The notes under the pieces are model-generated. The model saw only the letters and a list, made by a program, of their open reading frames with translations, was not told where the DNA came from and searched no databases. A stretch of DNA of 62,290 bases from Oscillospiraceae bacterium (GTDB lineage: Bacteria; Bacillota; Clostridia; Oscillospirales; Oscillospiraceae): positions 1-62,290 of the forward strand of contig JAFXAW010000048.1 of NCBI GenBank assembly GCA_017522015.1, given 5' to 3'. Made by a program: the position numbers and the translations under genes. This document shows positions 25,556-31,307 of this stretch, piece by piece. Each line of letters starts with the position of its first letter. The first letter of the stretch is position 1.

Positions 25556-26332
25556 ATGTACGAGGAACTGTATGCCCCGCTGCCGGATCGGGCGGCATAT
25601 TTGGAGCGCATCGGCCTGCGGGATGAGCCGATGCCGTTGAACGCAGAGACGCTGCATAAGCTGATGTACGCACATCTGACGCACGTTCCGTTTGAAAACC
25701 TGGACGTGCTGGAAAAGCACATGACGCCGGATCTCGGCATTGAGGCGCTGTTTGACAAGATCGTTGTGCGCCGCCGCGGCGGATACTGCTTTGAGCAGAA
25801 CGGCCTGTTCGCCGCGCTGATGACCGCACTCGGCTATACGGTTTATCCCGTCGTTGCGCGTATCCTGCGCCCGGGCATGATCACCGCACCCGCGCACCGC
25901 GGCACGGTTGTTGTGCTGCCGGAGGGGGAATATTACGTTGACGTTGGCTTCGGTGGCCCGGCCTCGGCCTATCCCGTTCCGCTCAACGGGGAGAAGACGC
26001 CCGACGGATTTTATATCGTCCGCGAAGAGCCCAACTGTGTCATCTGCCACGAAGAGGCGGAAGGGGAGGATTCGCGCATCATCATGTTCGCCGGATACCC
26101 CGCGTTTCCCGTGGATTATATTCCGCTGAACTTCCACATTGCGCAGTGGGAGGGGTCCCGTTTCCGCACGGCGCGGGTGCTGAATATCCGCACGGAGGAT
26201 GGAAGCTGCGCTCTGACGGATGATGTGCTGCGCATCCATAAAAACGGAGAGGTCACGGAAATCAAGCTGGAAACGCGCGCGGAATTGCTCGAGGCGATGA
26301 AAACCTATTTCGGAGTTGTCCTCGATGCGTAA
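25556..26332 (+). CDS. nat: Arylamine N-acetyltransferase
   Basis: 258 residues, ATG after GGAGAG. The catalytic triad of NAT enzymes is complete: Cys78 in RRGGYCFEQN, His114 in APAHRGTV and Asp129 in YVDVGFGG; HVPFENLDV near residue 48 is also conserved. Transfers acetyl from acetyl-CoA to arylamines, hydrazines or related xenobiotics. It lies 74 bases after the repressor gene but is functionally unrelated, and ends before a terminator at 26435. The window 26333-26434 shows no gene. Confidence 0.93.
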   Translation: MYEELYAPLPDRAAYLERIGLRDEPMPLNAETLHKLMYAHLTHVPFENLDVLEKHMTPDLGIEALFDKIVVRRRGGYCFEQNGLFAALMTALGYTVYPVVARILRPGMITAPAHRGTVVVLPEGEYYVDVGFGGPASAYPVPLNGEKTPDGFYIVREEPNCVICHEEAEGEDSRIIMFAGYPAFPVDYIPLNFHIAQWEGSRFRTARVLNIRTEDGSCALTDDVLRIHKNGEVTEIKLETRAELLEAMKTYFGVVLDA

Positions 26333-26434
26333 AGGCACGCAGCACCGGATTGCAGCTTTGCGAAGATCTGCGGGCGAGTGCGAACGGCAACAGCGTGCCG
26401 CCGCCTGCAATACATAGCCCTCTATGGAGGGGTA

Positions 26435-26470
26435 AAAAGAACAGGGAGCCGTTTGGCTTCCTGTTCTTTT
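26435..26470 (+). terminator. Terminator after nat
   Basis: A 16-base stem with one mismatch (AAAAGAACAGG... / ...CCTGTTCTTTT) ending in a T run. Confidence 0.88.
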
Positions 26471-26580
26471 CGTATATTCAGTGCAGAATGCATTTGTAAG
26501 CGATAACCCCCTGTTTGGAGGCGAATGGAGCGCCATATCGGGAAGAATTATGCCGGGATGGAGCCGTTTGGTGTTATTTG

Positions 26581-26609
26581 TTGACGAGAAAAGGACGATG
26601 AATTATAAT
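26581..26609 (+). promoter_or_regulatory. Promoter of the gltS-like gene
   Basis: TTGACG (26581-26586), 17-base spacer, consensus TATAAT (26604-26609), 34 bases before the GTG start. Confidence 0.85.
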
Positions 26610-26643
26610 AACTGCATGTTTTTTTTAAGGAGTTGATCGGGTC

Positions 26644-28071
26644 GTGGATTGGGATTTTACTTTGGCGAATTACGGCGCTGTCTGGTCATTTATCGTGCAG
26701 CTTGGCCTTTTGCTGCTGTTCTTGATGTTGGGTAACTTACTTCGGCGCAGCATCCCGCTGTTCCGCAAATGCCTGATCCCCTCTGCGCTGCTGGGCGGTG
26801 CGCTCCTGCTGATCGCGGATGTGATCGCAAAACAGTTCGGTTTTACGCTTGTCGACAACCGCATGATGCAGGTCATCACTTACCATTGCCTGGCTGTCGG
26901 CTTTGCTTCCATGTCCCTGAAAACCGAGAAGAGCACGCACAAGACAAACAAGACGCAAGTGCTTGAGTTCGGCGCGCTGCAGGGCGGCGGATATATGCTG
27001 CAGGCCTTTGTCGGTTTGGGCATTACCTTGATTTTGTTCCTTCTGACCCGCTATGGCAATAAGGTCATTTCCTATATCTGCGGCCTGATCCTGCCCCTGG
27101 CTTTCGGTCAGGGCCCCGGCAACGCGCTGAGCTGGGATATTAACTTCACCAACACGCCTGCCGCGCAGTTCACCGGCAACGGAAGCTTCGGTCTGTCTCT
27201 GGCATCCATTGGCTTTGTTGTGGCGTCCGTGTTCGGCGTGCTCTATATCAACATTTATAAAAAGCGCAGCAATCTGCATGTGCGCAAATCCCGGCCTGCC
27301 GGCGAAGTGGTTGATCAGACCAATCCCGATGGTAATGAGATTCCGGACAGCGAATCCGTGGATAAGTTCACAATCCAGGCGGGCTTTGTTGCTCTGGCCT
27401 ATGCCATCTCCTTTGGCTTCATGTGCCTGCTGGGTATCCTTTCCAAATTCACGAACAGCATCGCCTGGGGCTTTAACTTCCTGTGGGCGTCTCTGGCCGC
27501 GATGTTGATCAAGGCGGTCGTCAAGCTTCTGCGCAAGCGCAATGTGATGCACCGGGATTACATCAACAACTATCAGATGGACCGCATCTCCGGCTTTTCC
27601 TTTGACCTGATGATCGTGGCCGGCGTGGCCGCCATCGAGATCAATGATATCCGCAACTACATCCTGCCCGTTGTGATTCTCAGCGTCGTCGGCGCCATTA
27701 TCACCTATGTTTACATCCGTAAGGTGAGCAAGGAATGCTTCAAGGGCTTTGAGCACGAAATGTTCCTGATGACGTTTGGTACCTTGACCGGCACCGCGTC
27801 CAACGGCATGATCCTCATGAAAGAGGTCGATCCGGGCCTGCGCACGCCCACTTCCAGCCTGTACATCCTTTCCAATTTCCCCGCCATGGTTATGATCGCG
27901 CCGCTGCTGTTCCTTTTGAGCTTTGCAGCGCAGTCGTTTACCAACGCGATTGTTGCCTGTGCAATCTTCTTCGTTCTGTGGCTTATCTACACCCTGTATT
28001 TGTTCCGCAGAAGAATTTTCAAGAAGCGCTATGCCAATAAGCCCGTGGTGACATGGGAAGAGGAAAACTAA
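26644..28071 (+). CDS. gltS: Sodium:glutamate symporter family protein (GltS-like)
   Basis: 475 residues from a GTG start after AAGGAG. Around ten to eleven hydrophobic segments. GltS features are IPSALLGGALLL near residue 45, the LPLAFGQGPGNALSWD loop near 150 and FGTLTGTASNGMILMKEVD near 378; the two GxG loops are the paired hairpins of this fold. Probably takes up glutamate or a related dicarboxylate with sodium. A charged cytoplasmic loop (~200-240) follows the first half. Monocistronic, with its own promoter and a perfect terminator. Confidence 0.88.
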   Translation: MDWDFTLANYGAVWSFIVQLGLLLLFLMLGNLLRRSIPLFRKCLIPSALLGGALLLIADVIAKQFGFTLVDNRMMQVITYHCLAVGFASMSLKTEKSTHKTNKTQVLEFGALQGGGYMLQAFVGLGITLILFLLTRYGNKVISYICGLILPLAFGQGPGNALSWDINFTNTPAAQFTGNGSFGLSLASIGFVVASVFGVLYINIYKKRSNLHVRKSRPAGEVVDQTNPDGNEIPDSESVDKFTIQAGFVALAYAISFGFMCLLGILSKFTNSIAWGFNFLWASLAAMLIKAVVKLLRKRNVMHRDYINNYQMDRISGFSFDLMIVAGVAAIEINDIRNYILPVVILSVVGAIITYVYIRKVSKECFKGFEHEMFLMTFGTLTGTASNGMILMKEVDPGLRTPTSSLYILSNFPAMVMIAPLLFLLSFAAQSFTNAIVACAIFFVLWLIYTLYLFRRRIFKKRYANKPVVTWEEEN

Positions 28072-28094
28072 GCGCAGAGCAAATAAGAACATAC

Positions 28095-28131
28095 AAAAGC
28101 CCGGAGGATTATAAAGTCCTCCGGGCTTTTT
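28095..28131 (+). terminator. Terminator after gltS
   Basis: AAAAGCCCGGAGGA / TCCTCCGGGCTTTT stem followed by T; lies 24 bases after the stop. It may also serve the convergent minus-strand gene ending at 28167. Confidence 0.9.
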
Positions 28132-28166
28132 GCGAAATCAGATTAAATCAATAAGCGGCTGCGCTG

Positions 28167-28400
28167 TTAAATAGAGAACGCAACCAGCACGACGTCCTTG
28201 CCGGTCTTCTTGCTCAGCAGCTGCTCAAGCTCCGAGATCTTAGCCAGCGCCTCGGCCTCACCGCTCAGCTCAGCGTACTTCACAGGGGAGTAAGCAACCA
28301 GGGAAACGTCCTTGCCGGTTTTTGCGGCCAGCTCTTTTTCCAGTGTGGTGATGGATTCCAGCAGATCTTCGCGGCCGTTGAGATTGGTGTAGTTGTTCAT
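28167..28400 (-). CDS. 77-residue protein with an internal repeat, in a riboswitch-controlled operon
   Basis: Starts at ATG 28400 in GGAGGCAAGCGCATG, 16 bases after the DUF4430 lipoprotein stop. No signal peptide. Two similar halves are visible: LEKELAAKTGKDVSLVAYS and LEQLLSKKTGKDVVLVAFS, each a predicted helix followed by a strand. I do not recognise the family. Co-transcribed with the DUF4430 gene under the minus-strand cobalamin element, so it may be cytoplasmic and linked to corrinoid use (inference). Confidence 0.7.
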   Translation of the reverse strand: MNNYTNLNGREDLLESITTLEKELAAKTGKDVSLVAYSPVKYAELSGEAEALAKISELEQLLSKKTGKDVVLVAFSI

Positions 28401-28416
28401 GCGCTTGCCTCCGGCC

Positions 28417-28767
28417 TTATTCGGGCTTGAACGTGTAGACAGCGCCGTCCTCCACGTTGGTGGCGTCAACGCCGGTCTGGGCGTATTCACCGTTGATGTA
28501 GAAGGCCCAGTATTTGCCGTCCTTCTCCCAGTCCAACGCAATGCCGTTGACTTCGTCCACGTACAGGCCGTACTCGGTGGTGTGGCCCTTGAGCAGACCT
28601 TCTTCGATCAGCGCTTCGCCGACGGTGGCGGCATCAGTCTTGATTTCGTGCGTGGTCTCTTTGCCGTCCAAATCGGTGGTCACAACGGTGAAGGAGGTCT
28701 TTGCGCTGCAGGCGGCCAGGGTGAACACCATGATCAGCGCAAGCAGCAGGGGAAGCAGTTTTTTCAT
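28417..28767 (-). CDS. DUF4430 lipoprotein (transcobalamin beta-domain-like), cobalamin-riboswitch controlled
   Basis: 116 residues, ATG after AGGAG. Lipobox LAAC with Cys20. The mature part is one DUF4430 domain: FTVVTTDLDGKE, VGEALIEEGLL, then GLYVDEVNG and YWAFYINGEYAQTGVDAT, and a closing DGAVYTFKPE. DUF4430 corresponds to the small C-terminal beta domain of animal transcobalamin and intrinsic factor, which closes over B12. The riboswitch-like leader 5' of it supports a corrinoid-binding surface role, though binding is not proven by sequence. Confidence 0.88.
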   Translation of the reverse strand: MKKLLPLLLALIMVFTLAACSAKTSFTVVTTDLDGKETTHEIKTDAATVGEALIEEGLLKGHTTEYGLYVDEVNGIALDWEKDGKYWAFYINGEYAQTGVDATNVEDGAVYTFKPE

Positions 28768-28825
28768 TTTGATTTCTCCTATAAGCAGTCTTCTTCATTA
28801 CCGGACGCGCAGCTTATAAAGAGAT

Positions 28826-28912
28826 GAGTTGCTCCGTGCAACCGACTGAGCGTTTTTTGACACATCACGGCGGCGGTCCCGCACAGGACTTGCACCTGTT
28901 TCCCACGGAAGC
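28826..28912 (-). promoter_or_regulatory. Cobalamin riboswitch (short form) upstream of the DUF4430 lipoprotein
   Basis: On the minus strand the RNA would begin just before CGTGGGAAACAGGTGCAAG, followed by TCCTGTGCGGGACCGCC and GCCGTGATG. This matches the cobalamin core (GGGAA..GGTG.AA.TCC....C.G..CC..C..CTGTGA). A downstream GTTGC-ACGGA-GCAAC hairpin could supply the loop for the kissing interaction. The long P7-P11 arms of larger forms are absent, so this is a compact class. About 60 bases separate it from the start codon, and no terminator is obvious, suggesting translational control. Confidence 0.75.
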
Positions 28913-28918
28913 AAAGTT

Positions 28919-28947
28919 ATTATAGCACCATCTTTTTTTCAGTTCAA
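28919..28947 (-). promoter_or_regulatory. Promoter of the riboswitch-DUF4430 transcript
   Basis: TTGAAC (28942-28947), 17-base spacer, consensus TATAAT (28919-28924) on the minus strand, positioned so that transcription starts at the 5' edge of the cobalamin core. Confidence 0.85.
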
Positions 28948-29063
28948 CCCGGAAAAAGCACAAAATAAATGCCGTCTTGAAACCCGCAGATCTGTGTGAT
29001 AACCTAATGCGGAAAGATCGGCTGTAAAAAATCAGGAGCAAAAATAAACGGAGAGTGATCGAA

Positions 29064-29609
29064 ATGACGGAGATGGAACTGCGCAGCTTGGCGGAGGAAG
29101 CGGGTTTTCGTGCGGCTGTGATTTCTGCGAAGGATATTCCGGTGGACGGAAATTTTCGGAAATTCTGCGAGGACAACCTTTGCGGCAAGTATAATGCCAA
29201 CTATTCCTGCCCGCCCGGCTGCGGCACGGTGGAGGAAGTCCACGGAAGGCTGCTTGCTGCGGATAAGGCGCTGGTGCTGCAGAAGGTCTATGACGTCGGC
29301 AGCTATGAGAACAAGGAAGCGATCCTGCGATCCCAAAAGAATCTGAACGCCGCAGTTTTGGAACTGGCGGAGAATCTTCGCCGGAACGGCATGGATTGCT
29401 TCTGCCTGGGCTACAACGGATGTCCCCTGTGCGAGCCCTGCAAACAGAAGCTGGGGGAGCCCTGCCCGTTTCCGGAGAAGCGGATCAGCTGCATATCCGC
29501 ATACTGCATTGATGTGAGTAAGCTTGCGGACAAGTGCGGCCTGGACTTTGCCTGGGTGCCGGAAAAGCTGTTTCTCTTTGGCATGATTGCATTTCGAAAG
29601 AACGTATAG
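29064..29609 (+). CDS. DUF2284 predicted metal-binding protein
   Basis: 181 residues; ATG 29064 after GGAGAG (a GTG three codons earlier overlaps that site). Cysteine motifs include FCEDNLCGKYNANYSCPPGCG near the N-terminus, then GYNGCPLCEPCKQK and GEPCPFPEKR, the pattern of DUF2284 proteins, which are predicted to bind Fe-S or other metals. No membrane segment. Divergent from the DUF4430 lipoprotein and upstream of the tandem riboswitches; a weak promoter (TTGAAA at 28977, TAACCT at 29000) fits. Function unknown, and a link to corrinoids is only positional. Confidence 0.85.
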   Translation: MTEMELRSLAEEAGFRAAVISAKDIPVDGNFRKFCEDNLCGKYNANYSCPPGCGTVEEVHGRLLAADKALVLQKVYDVGSYENKEAILRSQKNLNAAVLELAENLRRNGMDCFCLGYNGCPLCEPCKQKLGEPCPFPEKRISCISAYCIDVSKLADKCGLDFAWVPEKLFLFGMIAFRKNV

Positions 29610-29635
29610 CGTTTTCATATGTGCAAAATGCACTA

Positions 29636-29664
29636 TTGCAATTTGCCGGAGGGTGAATTATAAT
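29636..29664 (+). promoter_or_regulatory. Promoter of the tandem cobalamin riboswitch leader
   Basis: TTGCAA (29636-29641), 17-base spacer, consensus TATAAT (29659-29664), 30 bases after the DUF2284 stop. Confidence 0.8.
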
Positions 29665-29675
29665 ATACGCGAAAA

Positions 29676-29886
29676 TCGAACAGAGGCCCTTTGGCTGTAA
29701 AGACAGAAATGTCAGACCTTGGGGCTACATAAGGGAATGGGGTCAGGATTTTTTCCAAATCCCCGCATTGACCAATACCGTGGGCGTCGAGATGAGCATC
29801 CGTTGGCGAAAGCCAGTCATTGGGGCAACCTGAGAAGGCAGGATGTTTGATCGTTTGAGGCGCGAGTCGGGAGACCTGCTGGAATC
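29676..29886 (+). promoter_or_regulatory. Cobalamin riboswitch 1 (tandem, first copy; conserved loop expanded)
   Basis: Recognisable parts in order: AGGCCCTTTGG, AAGGGAATGGGGT, CCCCGCATTGACC, the GCATCCGTTGGCGAAAGCCAGTCATTGG region, TGAGAAGGCAGGATG and the closing GCGAGTCGGGAGACCTGC. The loop that normally reads GTGAAAATCC is replaced by GTCAGGATTTTTTCCAAATCC, about ten bases longer. Followed at once by a terminator, so an off-switch by termination is likely if it is still functional. Confidence 0.75.
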
Positions 29887-29907
29887 GATGGAATATTTGC
29901 CAAGAAT

Positions 29908-29961
29908 GGTTATGGTGATGTTCTGCCTGTTTAATGGGCATAACGGCCATAACCTTTTTTT
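29908..29961 (+). terminator. Terminator behind riboswitch 1
   Basis: GGTTATGG / CCATAACC stem with inner TGCC / GGGCA pairing, followed by seven to eight T. Confidence 0.75.
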
Positions 29962-29984
29962 GTTGTGGCGATATAAGTGAATAA

Positions 29985-30172
29985 ATTGTTCCCGTGGCCG
30001 GACATGCGGCATGCGTATGCCCGGCTGAACAAGAGAATGGGGTGAAAGTCCCCGCGCTGCCGGCGCTGTAAGTGTCGAGATGGCCTGCCGTTGACGAAAG
30101 TCAGTCATTGGATTCTTTTCCGAGAAGGCGGGCGGGTCATCGCTTGAGACACAAGTCAGAAGACCTACGGGA
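29985..30172 (+). promoter_or_regulatory. Cobalamin riboswitch 2 (tandem, second copy)
   Basis: GAGAATGGGGTGAAAGTCCCC, then GCGCTGCCGGCGCTGTAAG, GCCTGCCGTTGACGAAAGTC, AGTCATTGG, CGAGAAGGCGGGCGG and the end GAGACACAAGTCAGAAGACC give a canonical cobalamin aptamer. It lies on the same transcript as riboswitch 1 and is followed by its own terminator. Confidence 0.88.
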
Positions 30173-30233
30173 ATATGTACTGCTTCTTTGTACCCGTGCG
30201 ATGGGCAAAGGGGCTTTGCGGTCATGCAAAAAG

Positions 30234-30274
30234 CAACTGCGGCAGTAAGCTTTCGTTACTGCCGCAGTTTTTTG
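30234..30274 (+). terminator. Terminator behind riboswitch 2
   Basis: A perfect 14-base stem (AACTGCGGCAGTAA / TTACTGCCGCAGTT) followed by a T run, 19 bases before the next start codon. Confidence 0.88.
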
Positions 30275-30292
30275 TTATGAGAGGAAAAAGTG

Positions 30293-30700
30293 ATGGCATA
30301 CCCCGGGAGACAGAATATTTACGAAGCGACGATCCGAAGAATGGTTCAGGAATCCCTGGCGCAGCAGGAACAGGACTTTCGGCAGCAGCACGCAGCGGAT
30401 ACAGATGCGCAGCTTCTGAAATATCTTCGCGCTTGTGCAAACCGCCTGCACCACACGCCGTGGCCGGGCGAGATTGTCGGCGGAAGCTTTATTCAGGAGC
30501 GCATCGGCTCCTGGAACCGGGCGCTGGTCCTGGCAAGATTGCCCGCCCCCACAACGGCGAATCAAAGCAAATCCTTTGCAAGAGTTCAGAAGGAAACAGA
30601 AAAGCAAAAAGAAATTTACAGACAGCGAAAAGCCGCGAAAAAGGAACTGGCAAATCAGCGGCGGCTTCAACAGGAAGCCAAAAGGAATTCCTCCAAATAA
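30293..30700 (+). CDS. Small basic protein with a homing-endonuclease-associated (HNH) repeat
   Basis: 135 residues; ATG 30293 after GAGAGG. A single repeat near residues 40-85 reads LLKYLRACANRLHHTP, WPGEIVGGSFIQERIG and SWNRALVLARLP, resembling the HNH_repeat/HEAR DNA-binding module (PF18780-like). The C-terminal third is a lysine/arginine/glutamine-rich coiled-coil-like tail. No nuclease motif is seen, so this may be a DNA- or RNA-binding protein or an endonuclease remnant. It sits between riboswitch 2 with its terminator and riboswitch 3, so its expression should fall when cobalamin is plentiful. Role unknown. Confidence 0.65.
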   Translation: MAYPGRQNIYEATIRRMVQESLAQQEQDFRQQHAADTDAQLLKYLRACANRLHHTPWPGEIVGGSFIQERIGSWNRALVLARLPAPTTANQSKSFARVQKETEKQKEIYRQRKAAKKELANQRRLQQEAKRNSSK

Positions 30701-30748
30701 GCTTGTATTAATCGGTTTGTGGAATTGGCATTTCACAGGCCTTTAATA

Positions 30749-30781
30749 GGGCTGCCGGTTGTTCCTCCCCTCCGGCAGCCC
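30749..30781 (+). other. GC-rich hairpin between the HNH-repeat gene and riboswitch 3
   Basis: A perfect 10-base stem (GGGCTGCCGG / CCGGCAGCCC) with a pyrimidine-rich loop and no T tract after it. It could end or stabilise the upstream mRNA. No clear promoter is seen between it and riboswitch 3. Confidence 0.5.
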
Positions 30782-30894
30782 GATGCCCGGCAGTGTTCTC
30801 CAGGGAACGGCACCGGGCAAAATGAACCGCCTTTTATGGGTGGCTCAAAAAATCCGGCTTACTTTGTGGCAAATGCGCGACCCGGAGAGGGAAT

Positions 30895-31092
30895 CGACGG
30901 ACACGCATTCTTGTTCTGCTGAACAAGGGAACCCGGTGGGAATCCGGGACACGGCGGATCTGATCCGAGGTGCTGTATGCATGGAGCCATTACCTTTTCT
31001 GCGAAAGCAGGTCATTGGGAGCAATCCTGAGAAGGCGGGGTAAGGGCGCCGGGGAAACCCTGAACGTGCGAGTCAGAAGACCTACAAACTGC
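30895..31092 (+). promoter_or_regulatory. Cobalamin riboswitch 3 heading the dockerin/ECF operon
   Basis: GAACAAGGGAACCCGGTGG then GAATCCGGGACACGGCGG form the aptamer core. CTGCGAAAGCAGGTCATTGG, CCTGAGAAGGCGGGGTAAG and the terminal GTGCGAGTCAGAAGACC complete the cobalamin pattern. Downstream (31093-31307) is a structured leader with an imperfect CTGCATA... / ...TTATGCAG pairing and further short hairpins but no T-tract terminator, so control may be translational or via the CTGCATA element. The operon start codon is 216 bases after the aptamer. Confidence 0.85.
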
Positions 31093-31307
31093 ATAGCAAA
31101 TGCCCCCTTGCATAAAGGGCGGCCTTATGCAGCTTAAGCTGAGCATACCGTAACGGTATGAGCCGGTTTAACCAGCTTAGCGCCTTCGGGCGAGAAGATA
31201 ATACTGTTTTAATGAGGGGGTCTTTTATGCTGTAAAGATGTAAGTGCATGCCATTTCCGCCTTAGGGCGAAGATTATATTAATTACAATAAGGAGGTCTT
31301 TTTTGTA
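31093..31307 (+). other. Structured leader between riboswitch 3 and the first operon gene
   Basis: No gene. Contains TGCATAA/TTATGCA (31109-31130), a CATACCG/CGGTATG hairpin enclosed by AAGCTG/CAGCTT, and a GCGCC/GGGCG-type hairpin. A two-codon ORF (ATG CTG TAA) behind GAGGGGG lies at about 31230. The last 20 bases hold AAGGAGG, the ribosome site of the next gene. Confidence 0.5.
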
